From JAPWJZ01 sp038247245 (GTDB taxonomy: Bacteria > Pseudomonadota > Alphaproteobacteria > Micavibrionales > UBA2020): a stretch of DNA of 64,000 nt. The stretch lies in contig JBBRVE010000002.1 in assembly GCA_038247245.1 (NCBI GenBank), positions 30,252 through 94,251 on the forward strand, given 5' to 3'. The translations under genes were made by a program, and so were the position numbers. This document shows positions 1 through 7,095 of this stretch, piece after piece. The stretch's first letter is position 1. Every line of letters begins with the position of its first letter. The notes under the pieces were generated by a model. That model saw nothing but the letters and a program-made list of their open reading frames with translations, was not told the origin of the DNA and did no database searches.

Positions 1-520
1 CGCTTTGCGACAGGCTGTCGAGGCTGTTTTCAGCGGCGTTCCAGCGTTCCACCAGCACGGGGTTGCCGGGGGTGGTGCCGGACTGCAGTTCGGTATTGAT
101 GGCGGCGACCTGTTCATAATAACGCGCGGCATCGCTATCGCTTTTCGATTGCAGCGAACGCAGACGGCCCTGGAATTTCGAGGTCGTACCCTGCAGCGAT
201 GACAGGTCGCGGTTCAGGTCGTTCACCTTGCGCGACACCAGCGTCTCGACGCCGGAATGGTAATAGGGGACGGGCGAGAATTTCGTGGCGTTGTCTTCGG
301 TCAGCACCGTGTCGCGCGATCCGCGGCGGTAAATCACATCGGGTGCGGGCGCATCGGTCTTCTGCAGCGCGGGGCGTGTATCCGTGGTGCGCGAGAAGCT
401 GGGTGCCGCCACCTGATTGTCGCCATTGTAGGTGGCCATTTTGCCATCTGCCGTGCAGGCGCTTAAGGTTGCGCTCAGCGTGAGCGCGGCGACGAATGTG
501 CGGAGAACGGTTTTCAGCAA
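1..520 (-). CDS. Putative lipoprotein, partial (C-terminus off window)
   Basis: About 173 residues are visible. The reading frame has no ATG near its beginning; a TTG codon preceded by GAGG seven bases away is the best start. Residues 1-22 form a signal peptide ending in the lipobox L-S-A-C, so the mature protein should be lipid-anchored. The remainder is polar and unrecognised; after about residue 95 it becomes rich in L, Q, S and N (for example LNRDLSSLQGTTSKFQGRL), which suggests a helical or coiled-coil periplasmic region. It lies outside the integrated element, reading away from the tRNA. No enzyme motif is seen. Confidence 0.7.
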   Translation of the reverse strand, partial: MLKTVLRTFVAALTLSATLSACTADGKMATYNGDNQVAAPSFSRTTDTRPALQKTDAPAPDVIYRRGSRDTVLTEDNATKFSPVPYYHSGVETLVSRKVNDLNRDLSSLQGTTSKFQGRLRSLQSKSDSDAARYYEQVAAINTELQSGTTPGNPVLVERWNAAENSLDSLSQS

Positions 521-760
521 GGCGCTACCTCGTATTCAAAAAAAAGCATGAACCTCTGGTGGGGTCATTGTTCTTTTTAAACTATAAATCCAAGGACTTG
601 CAATATTGAATCGACTCTGGCACCGGATCATTTGCGAGATTTCTTAAGGGGATGGCACTATTATCATTTTCATAACGATTTCAAAGACAAGCGAAATTCG
701 CTATGCTGCCGCAAGGGTGTGAATACCCCCGAATAACCGCAGAAGTTGAACGCAATTCGC

Positions 761-787
761 TTGCCCTTTCATTCCGAATCTTATAGA
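761..787 (+). promoter_or_regulatory. Candidate tRNA-Arg promoter
   Basis: TTGCCC and TATAGA are separated by 15 bases and end 13 bases before the tRNA. The position suits a tRNA promoter but the spacer is short, so this is tentative. The rest of 521-800 shows no gene. Confidence 0.3.
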
Positions 788-800
788 AACCATAAGTCTT

Positions 801-877
801 GCGCCCATAGCTCAACTGGATAGAGCATCTGACTACGAATCAGAAGGTTAGGAGTTCGAATCTCTTTGGGCGCACCA
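801..877 (+). tRNA. tRNA-Arg (anticodon ACG)
   Basis: The full cloverleaf is visible: acceptor GCGCCCA pairs with TGGGCGC, the anticodon stem TCTGA/TCAGA encloses loop CTACGAA (anticodon ACG), the T-arm carries TTCGAAT, and the 3' CCA is encoded. The gene remains intact at the left end of the integrated element; its 3' 45 bases are repeated at the right end, so this is the insertion target. Confidence 0.95.
833..877 (+). repeat. attL: 3' end of tRNA-Arg
   Basis: These 45 bases, from the anticodon loop to CCA, are identical to 21524-21568. Sequence on either side differs. This is the normal footprint of a tyrosine integrase that crosses over in a tRNA gene. Confidence 0.9.
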
Positions 878-921
878 TTATTTCAAGCACTTAGGTGCTT
901 TCTCGGTTATCTAATAAGTTA

Positions 922-945
922 CCAAGTGACCTATAAGTGACCCAA
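922..945 (+). repeat. Element-end direct repeat, left copy
   Basis: Twenty-four bases identical to 21383-21406, in the same orientation and just inside each border. Each copy contains AAGTGACC twice, 11 bases apart (one helical turn), as expected for arm-type integrase or excisionase binding sites. The GTG start proposed for the next gene lies inside it. Confidence 0.75.
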
Positions 946-1758
946 AAACCTCCACAAAAGACCGAATCTCCCCCGTATCTCGCGCACGAACTCGCCAGAA
1001 AAGACTTATTCGAATATTCGGATTTGTATTCCGATGCGGATATTCAGGCGATTTGTGCGCGGCATGAAATTTCGTTTGAAGATCGCGGCAGGGTGTTTGG
1101 CGCGGTGCTGGATTTTGCAGCGAAGAGGTATGCAGCGCTGAAATATCGGGAGTCGATTGATCTAAGTCCCTCCGAAACCGGCAGGCATCTGACCAGCCTG
1201 CGCAGGGCAGCGAAAGAACTGGCTGCGGAGTTAGGGCGGCTGCCGCCCGCATCGCGCGAAGTTTTCGACAAGGCCGAGGGCGAACTGCAACGGGAACTCG
1301 AAAACCGGCTGGAAGAAGTTTCGATGCAGCGCGAGACATCACCGCCAGCGCGCATGGAGCAGGCCGCGACGGGCTCGTTTCATGTTATACGCGACAAAGA
1401 ACCAACCGATGGCTGGCAGGGCTGGGAAACGCGCATGGAATATGTGGCGTTCAGGGATATCGAAAATGCGCTGAAGCAACTGCAAATGATTTGCGAAACG
1501 GGCATCGGATATTTGCAGCCGCAAAAGGGCGGCAGGCCGGAAAACAAGGCCATGCAAGTCTGGACGGGAATGCTCAGCGATTTCTGGGCGAAAGACCTAA
1601 AGCGCGTCTATAGGGTCGATGGCTATAAGGGCGAGGTCGTGAGCGATGCGGGTGATTTCCTGACTGATTGCCTTAAGCTCCTCGACCCCGCCGCTATAGA
1701 CCAGCTCTATAGCCAAATGCGCCGCTATCGTGAAACCATGCCGCGCAAAAAGGCTTAA
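937..1758 (+). CDS. Unrecognised element-end protein, 273 aa
   Basis: I do not recognise this protein. It is hydrophilic, without signal peptide or membrane segment. A central basic/acidic stretch (about residues 75-130) is probably helical, and the C-terminus ends in basic residues (MPRKKA). The start is uncertain: the only early candidate is a GTG within the element-end repeat, with no good Shine-Dalgarno sequence, and the first internal ATG lies over 120 codons downstream. Its 3' third and the following bases hold many CTATAG and CTTAAG palindromes. As the first gene inside attL it may belong to element maintenance, which is inference only. Confidence 0.6.
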   Translation: MTQKPPQKTESPPYLAHELARKDLFEYSDLYSDADIQAICARHEISFEDRGRVFGAVLDFAAKRYAALKYRESIDLSPSETGRHLTSLRRAAKELAAELGRLPPASREVFDKAEGELQRELENRLEEVSMQRETSPPARMEQAATGSFHVIRDKEPTDGWQGWETRMEYVAFRDIENALKQLQMICETGIGYLQPQKGGRPENKAMQVWTGMLSDFWAKDLKRVYRVDGYKGEVVSDAGDFLTDCLKLLDPAAIDQLYSQMRRYRETMPRKKA

Positions 1759-1819
1759 GGCATCGCTATAGTCCAGCATTTAAGCCTTTCACCTTAAGCC
1801 TAGCCTTAAGCCGCTATAG
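1608..1819. repeat. Cluster of CTATAG and CTTAAG palindromes
   Basis: Five CTATAG (1608, 1694, 1707, 1766, 1814) and four CTTAAG (1672, 1754, 1793, 1805) hexamers lie within 212 bases, across the end of one gene and the following intergenic stretch. Both hexamers are self-complementary. The density suggests repeated protein-binding sites, for example for a replication or copy-control protein of the element. Confidence 0.45.
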
Positions 1820-1843
1820 CAATCCCTATAATTCCCTAATCCC

Positions 1844-1880
1844 AACATTAACTGCCCGACAGAAAGAGGCAGTTAATGTT
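1844..1880. promoter_or_regulatory. 13-bp perfect inverted repeat
   Basis: AACATTAACTGCC and its exact complement flank an 11-base loop, 90 bases before the AlpA-like gene. No T-run follows, so it is more likely an operator or structured leader than an intrinsic terminator. Confidence 0.5.
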
Positions 1881-1967
1881 TCTGGGTTATCACCAGTGCT
1901 TTGAAATGACGAAGCTGCTGCCTTGCGCAATGCTGTCCTCAGGTAAAACCAGAGTCGAGGATGACAA

Positions 1968-2195
1968 ATGAGCGCAACAGAGAAAACATCAGGGCAGGAC
2001 GACATGAACCGCCTGATCAACGAAACGGAAGCGGCGGGGTTTTTGGGATATTCCATCCGCGCCCTGCAAAACTGGCGATACAGGGGAGGTGGGCCGGATT
2101 TTGTGAAGGTGTCGCGGCGGTCGGTGCGTTATCGCCGCAAAGACCTGATCGCCTGGGCGGATCGCAACACAGTTTCCAGCACATCGGAATACTGA
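1968..2195 (+). CDS. AlpA/MerR-like DNA-binding protein (candidate excisionase)
   Basis: This 75-residue protein has a helix-turn-helix of the HTH_17/AlpA type: NETEAAGFLGYSIRALQNWR, then RRSVRYRRKDLIAW, the wing and recognition elements typical of excisionases and of phage or island regulators. A GAGG motif lies about ten bases before the chosen ATG; a second ATG at codon 13 (position 2004) would also give a complete domain. The stop overlaps the start of the next gene (TGATG), so the two are probably translationally coupled. Small AlpA proteins often control integrase genes or excision, and that is the likely role here. Confidence 0.8.
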   Translation: MSATEKTSGQDDMNRLINETEAAGFLGYSIRALQNWRYRGGGPDFVKVSRRSVRYRRKDLIAWADRNTVSSTSEY

Positions 2196-2896
2196 TGCGC
2201 CCGCCCCTACATCCTCCTGTGCAACCCGTCACGCAACCTTATGGCTTCGTGGCCAACCTGCGGGTCCAGCGTGCAGCAGGTTTTGATGCGGATTTACAAA
2301 ACATGACCTTCCGTGTTTTCGCACTGATAGTGACCTATGCCGACAAAAACGGCGAATGTTACCCGTCGATTGCCAAAATGGCGAAAAAGCTGGGCGTATC
2401 GCGGCAGGCCATACAAAACCAGATACGCAAGCTGGTGGATAAGGGCTATTTAAAATCCTGTCCCCAGACCAGCCGGACAAACATTTATAAAATCCTGCAA
2501 CCAGCCGCAGGTTGCCCTGCGCCGCAACCGCATGCAGTTGACACCGCCGCAACCCCATTCGGTTGCCCAAAGATACCCCTTAAAAAAACAGATAAAGACC
2601 ACCGATTGCATTCAAGGGTAGAGACAAAATGGGGCGGTCAGCGCGCGTATTATCAGGAAAAGCGAAGGGAACATGAAACGGGCATATCCAAAACCGATGA
2701 AGTGGAGTTGCAAATGTTGCGGGAACAGGCGCATCACGGTTTAAATGTCGGTCAGCGCATCGAAATGGATATGGATTTACAGGCCAGTGCCACGCGGTTG
2801 CATCCAAATCACAAACAGCGCCACGAATATTTGAAATCCCGTTATGCCGCTTTGCGTGACGCGACAGCCCGCGAAGCGGTCATCCAAGCGGAATGA
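2195..2896 (+). CDS. Winged-helix replication-initiator-like protein
   Basis: The start is the ATG overlapping the upstream stop. Residues about 38-95 form a helix-turn-helix of the HTH_36 type: FRVFALIVTYADKNGECYPS followed by AKKLGVSRQAIQNQIRKL and a KGYLK wing. Such domains are common in RepA-like and DnaD-like initiators of plasmids and islands. The C-terminal half is charged, without recognised motifs. With 233 residues it is short for a complete plasmid initiator. Inverted repeats directly downstream (2894-2979) could be its target. Initiator function is inferred from the domain and from context. Confidence 0.6.
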   Translation: MRPPLHPPVQPVTQPYGFVANLRVQRAAGFDADLQNMTFRVFALIVTYADKNGECYPSIAKMAKKLGVSRQAIQNQIRKLVDKGYLKSCPQTSRTNIYKILQPAAGCPAPQPHAVDTAATPFGCPKIPLKKTDKDHRLHSRVETKWGGQRAYYQEKRREHETGISKTDEVELQMLREQAHHGLNVGQRIEMDMDLQASATRLHPNHKQRHEYLKSRYAALRDATAREAVIQAE

Positions 2897-3359
2897 AGCA
2901 GTATCAGCCCGCTTCACAAGCGGTTAATCAAGCACAATTCAAGTGTGATTAACGGCGCTTCAAACTACAGGTGAAGCGCGAATTGGCACGATTTCAAGCC
3001 CTCGCCAAGCAGAAGTTTGATAAAACTATCGCTTCGTAGCGTGTTTAAGTGGTTGCGAAGCCCATGCAAGCGGGGTTTTCTAAGTAGTCGTCCCCTTTTC
3101 AGGGCTTAAACACCAAGTATAGCAAGCCGATTAGCTTTCTCATGACCTGAAGAGGTGATCACGCGCTGCACTCGCCATCAATGGAAGGCTAGATCTTACA
3201 TTTTGGTATATCAATGCGGAGCGCGTTCTCGACTGCGGTTCTATCGTGACGGAGTGCAACGGAAAGATTATCGCGAAAACAAGCATCCTGCCGAAGCCGT
3301 AAGCGGCCTTTCGGAACAAGAAACACTTCAGCATTCACCTGTTCAAGCGGAGACGTTCC
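2897..3359. other. Gene-poor stretch with three short inverted repeats
   Basis: Directly after the initiator-like gene lie TGAAGC/GCTTCA (2894-2916), GTTAATCA/TGATTAAC (2923-2953) and GCGCTTCA/TGAAGCGC (2955-2979). They could be an origin or an operator array. Positions 3159-3302 hold a short open frame with protein-like composition but no start codon, perhaps a gene remnant. Nothing else is evident. Confidence 0.45.
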
Positions 3360-3671
3360 ATGAAGGAAGGCCTGTCGATAAAGTTCAACGACAAATCGAG
3401 GTTCCTGAAGCCTGCACCCAAGCCCACGATCAAGAATGAGAACGACATCAAGGTCGGCCACCGCATCGAAGCGGAGGGCTCGAAGATCGCCGTCCGGGGC
3501 GGCAAGATCGTGAGCCGATGGGAGTCCCTGCTAAAGAAAGACCCCAGGAGCCGACACGAGACACCCAAGCAGAAACTCAACGATTACCGCCAGGCCGCTG
3601 CCGAAGCGGCTGCGCGCAAGCACAAGGCGGCTCGCGCCCACCGCAAGCCCAACGGCGCGCCGACACCCTGA
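3360..3671 (+). CDS. Small basic hypothetical protein, 103 aa
   Basis: I do not recognise it. The ATG follows GGAG at about ten bases. The protein is strongly basic and lysine/arginine/alanine-rich, with no hydrophobic segment; the C-terminal 40 residues look helical. A very strong hairpin begins 16 bases after the stop, which supports a real transcription unit ending here. It could bind nucleic acid, but no motif proves this. Confidence 0.55.
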   Translation: MKEGLSIKFNDKSRFLKPAPKPTIKNENDIKVGHRIEAEGSKIAVRGGKIVSRWESLLKKDPRSRHETPKQKLNDYRQAAAEAAARKHKAARAHRKPNGAPTP

Positions 3672-3686
3672 CGAAGGGTGAAGCCT

Positions 3687-3725
3687 AAACACAACGGCCT
3701 GCCTTGCTGGAGGCCGTTGTGTTTT
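3687..3725. terminator. Intrinsic terminator, 14-bp stem
   Basis: AAACACAACGGCCT and its exact complement flank a ten-base loop and are followed by T residues on the plus strand. The hairpin lies between the convergent ends of the small basic gene and the RHS cassette array, so it could stop transcription from both sides. Confidence 0.88.
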
Positions 3726-3757
3726 CCAGTCTTGCAGTGTAGGGGTCACTAACTACA

Positions 3758-3943
3758 TCACTTGCACGGCTTGCTAGTTGCCGATTGAGCATCCTCAGAC
3801 TTTTGCGCCCTTGTAGCATCGTCCTCTTCGATTATGTGCCCGCATCGAACGGTAATCGCAGGTGTAAGAACGACATATGCTCCATACGAAAGCATTGCTG
3901 CTGCAATTAATCCGACAAGAGCGATTTTATACCGTGATTTCAT
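3758..3943 (-). CDS. Small membrane-anchored protein; candidate immunity 1
   Basis: This 61-residue protein has a basic N-terminus, a hydrophobic segment at about residues 7-27 and a short polar tail with two cysteines. AAGGGA precedes the ATG at good spacing. It begins ten bases after the stop of the first orphan RHS tip and is the last gene of the leftward cassette array. By position it should be the immunity protein of that tip, acting at the membrane or in the periplasm. It is very short for an immunity protein, so an unrelated role is possible. Confidence 0.55.
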   Translation of the reverse strand: MKSRYKIALVGLIAAAMLSYGAYVVLTPAITVRCGHIIEEDDATRAQKSEDAQSATSKPCK

Positions 3944-3953
3944 TGACTATCCC

Positions 3954-4694
3954 TTAATTGAGGGGTGGGGGCGTAATTGTTACAGGCACGGGTAGTGATA
4001 TGGACTTCGACGATGCTGTGATGGATTGCCATCCCAGTGGTGCCTCAAGAGTGGCTCCGGAAAAACGGCCTACCTTAGTCCTGATGGTTACATCACCGGG
4101 CGAGCCGATCATTGTTATGCTCTTTCCAGGAAACTTTTTGGCCAGCCAATACGCAAGCCTGCCATTAAAGCTGTTAATGCCTCCCTGCGAGCCGCCACAC
4201 ACAAGAGAATGAATTGGCTTATCTGGCGTGTAACCAGCGTCAAGCATATCCTGTCCAACTTCTTCAAACGAAAGCAGTGATCCTCCTTCTTCAGCAGTCG
4301 ATACCGCGTATGGATCATAAAGGCCGGAACTTTCGTTCTTTTTACCGTGTGCGCCCAAAGTAAAATAATTGGAATTATTGTATGAATGGTTAGCACGCCA
4401 ACTCGTATAATTATCATAACTCCATGCCATTGACATTTTGTTAACATCTACAAGCCCGAGATAATCGCTGTATCTGATCGGGTTCTGACCCACGTAATTG
4501 AATAAGTTAGAGCCTCCGTTGAAACCAATCGGATCACTTTGCACATACCTTCCTACCTTTATGGCAACCTGATTATCCCGTCCGCGCGCCTGAATCTCAT
4601 GTTCCTGCAAAATGTTGCCGATGCCGTCGTAGGCACAGGCTGTCAAGTAAGCGGTGGCGAGTTCTTCGGAAATGGCGCAAATGTCGCGGGGCAA
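3954..4694 (-). CDS. Orphan RHS tip 1 with His/Cys-type effector domain
   Basis: The protein (246 aa) has only the end of an RHS core: a short lead-in, then GRYVQSDPIGFNGGSNLFNY and a variable tip. The tip contains FTLGAHGKK and, about 50 residues on, SLVCGGSQGG followed by LAYWLAKKF. This His-Gly then Cys pattern resembles caspase-like or MARTX-type cysteine peptidase tips found in other RHS proteins; I infer a peptidase-like effector but cannot prove it. The start is TTG after GAGGA at six bases. It lacks a signal peptide and YD repeats, so it cannot be exported alone; it would be a reservoir for recombination into the full RHS gene. Confidence 0.75.
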   Translation of the reverse strand: MPRDICAISEELATAYLTACAYDGIGNILQEHEIQARGRDNQVAIKVGRYVQSDPIGFNGGSNLFNYVGQNPIRYSDYLGLVDVNKMSMAWSYDNYTSWRANHSYNNSNYFTLGAHGKKNESSGLYDPYAVSTAEEGGSLLSFEEVGQDMLDAGYTPDKPIHSLVCGGSQGGINSFNGRLAYWLAKKFPGKSITMIGSPGDVTIRTKVGRFSGATLEAPLGWQSITASSKSISLPVPVTITPPPLN

Positions 4695-4724
4695 GCGGAT
4701 TCCTCAAAGCGGGAGTTCAGGTTG

Positions 4725-5207
4725 TCAACTTACGCCGCCCCTCGTCGAAGAGGCGAGCCTTAATAGTATTTTGTCAGCTGACTGTTTAAATGAATGATAC
4801 ACCTCCAAACCTTCTCTTCTTATAGCAACGTCAAGTTTGGCACTAAGTTGCTGGAGTATATTGCTTGCATCTTCAACTTTTCCTTGACGCTCACAATACA
4901 AAGCAAAATATATTTCAAGAGAGCCTTCTCGCTCAAGATTGGTGTATCCAAGCGCTATAACGTTATCATGTAATTCCTTCACCATCGAGAACTGCGCGTT
5001 ATGATCGCAAAAGAGCATCATTTTCCACTCTGCCACTCTGCGTCTGACCTCCAATTTTGATTCTTCCGACGACGCTAACGCTAGACAAGTTTCTTCCGCC
5101 TCATTTAGAGTGGGTCCAATTTCGGCTATAGGCTTTTCGAACGCACGAGCTGCAGTTGTATCCAATATTCTCGCGATTCTTCTGGATTCATTCTCACTAT
5201 TTGTCAT
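4725..5207 (-). CDS. Candidate immunity protein 2, helical
   Basis: This 160-residue protein lacks a signal or membrane segment, so it should be cytoplasmic. The C-terminal half (LEIYFALYCERQGKVEDA, then a second helix pair) looks TPR-like. It begins eight bases after the stop of orphan tip 2, and its end overlaps the leader of tip 1. Position between two RHS tips, immediately behind one of them, is the basis for calling it immunity; no family is recognised. Confidence 0.6.
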   Translation of the reverse strand: MTNSENESRRIARILDTTAARAFEKPIAEIGPTLNEAEETCLALASSEESKLEVRRRVAEWKMMLFCDHNAQFSMVKELHDNVIALGYTNLEREGSLEIYFALYCERQGKVEDASNILQQLSAKLDVAIRREGLEVYHSFKQSADKILLRLASSTRGGVS

Positions 5208-5215
5208 TACGCAAC

Positions 5216-5899
5216 CTATTTTGGTGAGGAAAAATTCCAGTAGTCACATCTGGCTAAACCGCTGCCACTAAGCGTACTAGAGGGCCATTCTCCCTCTCTG
5301 ACGCATGCCTGCCTGCAAAGGTCGCAACGTCCGGAATTAGGAGCGCTACCGGGCAGATCATCTAACGATGTGTCCAGACAGCTGACGTAATGCGCCTGAC
5401 AGCTTTTACCTTCATCCGATTTTTTAGGGATGGCTGGGGGCGGCGCAGGGGGCGCATCCCCTCCTGTTCGGGGCGATGACTTGTTGCAAGCAGAATTTGG
5501 ATCTTTATGACATTGTTCAATCTGCTTTTGGATGATGTCGGCAACTATGATACCAGTGATTACGAGCACGCACCCTTCCATAACAAGAGCCACTGCATTC
5601 CCTGTCGGGTCAATGTTCATCACAGGGTTGACGTTGGCGTAGTTGAAGGTGTTGAGGCCGCCATAGATGCCGATAGGGTCGGATGAGATATAGCGGCCAA
5701 CAGTTGCCTCTGACGCAGCTTCGCCGTACCGAGGGGCATTTTCTCTAGACGCTGTAAGAGCTTGCGGATAAAAATTTCTGCCGCGCCTGCCACTTCCGTA
5801 AAAAATTTTCTCTGACGCGCTTTTTTCCGCGCGCAGCGACATTCCGGCGAACATGCCGGGCGGCGGTGCGGATGGCTGCGGGTGCTGGCTAAGAAGCAA
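5216..5899 (-). CDS. Orphan RHS tip 2, cysteine-rich
   Basis: After an atypical 70-residue lead-in comes GRYISSDPIGIYGGLNTFNY, then a hydrophobic segment (VMEGCVLVITGIIVADII), a proline-rich linker and a C-terminal domain with regularly spaced cysteines (CQAHYVSCLD, GRCDLCRQAC, ARCDYW). I recall RHS tips ending in this kind of C..C...C/WP/CxYW module, of unknown activity. TTG at 5899 is the best start because AGGAG lies eight bases upstream; ATG codons at 5854 and 5842 have no good Shine-Dalgarno sequence. The start lies at the junction with the nested mobilizable element, so part of the lead-in may derive from that insertion. Confidence 0.7.
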   Translation of the reverse strand: MLLSQHPQPSAPPPGMFAGMSLRAEKSASEKIFYGSGRRGRNFYPQALTASRENAPRYGEAASEATVGRYISSDPIGIYGGLNTFNYANVNPVMNIDPTGNAVALVMEGCVLVITGIIVADIIQKQIEQCHKDPNSACNKSSPRTGGDAPPAPPPAIPKKSDEGKSCQAHYVSCLDTSLDDLPGSAPNSGRCDLCRQACVREGEWPSSTLSGSGLARCDYWNFSSPK

Positions 5900-5976
5900 G
5901 ATTATTTCTCCTGCCTCAAGTTTCCCTCACCGGGGCGCGCGGCGCAAGGGGCGTTTTTTGGCATTGGAGGGCCTTT

Positions 5977-7095
5977 TCAGGCGGTTTGGTCGGGTTCTGC
6001 CTCGTCGGCATCCAGCACCCGCGCAAGGGCTTCCTGCGCCTCCGGGGCGGGCGCGCTGCCGGGCTCATGCTGCGCCCGGTGCAGGCGCGCGGGGTGCGTG
6101 GCGGTATGGATGGCTTGCAGCTTGTCGATGGCGACATGTGTGTAAATCGCCGTGGTTTCCAGTTTTTCATGGCCGAGCATGGCTTGAAGGAAGCGTATAT
6201 CCGCGCCGCCTTCAAGCATGTGCGTGGCGCAGGCGTGGCGCAGCAGATGGGTCGCCCCCGGCTTGTTTATCCCGGCGCATTCCATGTACTTCCTCATGCG
6301 CGCGGCGATGAAGGCGGGCAGGCACGGCTCCCCGTAATCGGTCACGAACAGCGCTTCATGCTCGTGCGTGAGCAGCTGCGGCCTGCCTTCGAGCAGGTAC
6401 TTGTCGAGCCATGCCAGCGCCCTCTCGCCTATCGGCACCACCCGGTCGCGCTTGTTCTTCCCTTCGCGCACGGCGATAAGGCGGCGGTGGAAGTCGGCGT
6501 CATAAATGGCAAGGTTCGCGGCCTCCGTCCGGCGCAGGCCCGTGCTGTACAGCAGTTCCAGCAGCGCCCGGTCGCGCAGGCCCATCGGGTCGCTAGGGTC
6601 GGCCTCGGCCAGTATCGCCTCCACCTCCGGGATGGACAGCACCACGCGCGGAAGCCGCTTGCCGTCGCGCGGAATGTCCAGCTCGGAAGCCGGATTGTAA
6701 AGGATATGGTTTTCTCTCGCCAGCCAACGGAACCAGAGTTTCAGCGGCACAAGGCAGCCCATTTGTGTGCCGGAGGTGAGCGGCTTTCCGTCCGGCTTGC
6801 GGTAGTAAAACAGATGCCGCTGGTAACGCTCCACCACCTGCTTGCTCACATCGGCGGGTTTCATCAACCCGCGCTCGTCGCACCACACGATAAAGCGCCG
6901 GATGGCGACGCGGCGCGACTGCACGGTGTCGGCGCTGTAGCCGTGCACGGCCAGCCATTCCAGATGTTCGTGCATGTAGGGCAGCATCGGGTGGTCTGCA
7001 AGCGGGTCGCGGGCCGCTGCTTGCGGCGGGCGCGGCGGCTTGCGCGCGTTGCGTTTGCGCGTCTTGATGCGCCAGCGCAGGCCCTTGGTTGTCAT
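5977..7095 (-). CDS. XerC-like tyrosine recombinase of the nested element
   Basis: The 372-residue protein has a basic N-terminal tail, a SAM-like core-binding domain (about 35-135) and a catalytic domain with all expected residues: R188 in STGLRR, K near 213-215 in GKNKRDR, H283-x-x-R286 in HLLRHACATH, H309 in LGHEKL and Y318 in AIYTHV. It resembles XerC/D-like recombinases more than P4 integrases. The start overlaps the primase stop (ATGA), so the two genes are coupled. It probably integrates, excises or resolves the nested element. The roughly 50 residues after the tyrosine are alanine-rich and not needed for the fold. Confidence 0.88.
   Translation of the reverse strand: MTTKGLRWRIKTRKRNARKPPRPPQAAARDPLADHPMLPYMHEHLEWLAVHGYSADTVQSRRVAIRRFIVWCDERGLMKPADVSKQVVERYQRHLFYYRKPDGKPLTSGTQMGCLVPLKLWFRWLARENHILYNPASELDIPRDGKRLPRVVLSIPEVEAILAEADPSDPMGLRDRALLELLYSTGLRRTEAANLAIYDADFHRRLIAVREGKNKRDRVVPIGERALAWLDKYLLEGRPQLLTHEHEALFVTDYGEPCLPAFIAARMRKYMECAGINKPGATHLLRHACATHMLEGGADIRFLQAMLGHEKLETTAIYTHVAIDKLQAIHTATHPARLHRAQHEPGSAPAPEAQEALARVLDADEAEPDQTA

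Noticed and set aside
801..877. tRNA-Arg considered disrupted by the insertion
   Set aside because: All stems and the encoded CCA are intact at the left border; only the right copy is partial.
3159..3302. Short open frame with protein-like sequence (LTFWYINAERVLDCG)
   Set aside because: No start codon lies within it and a stop precedes it directly; mentioned only as a possible remnant.
5820..5976. Search for a direct repeat between the two borders of the nested element
   Set aside because: Only short GC-rich matches to 12980-13130 were found, none convincing.
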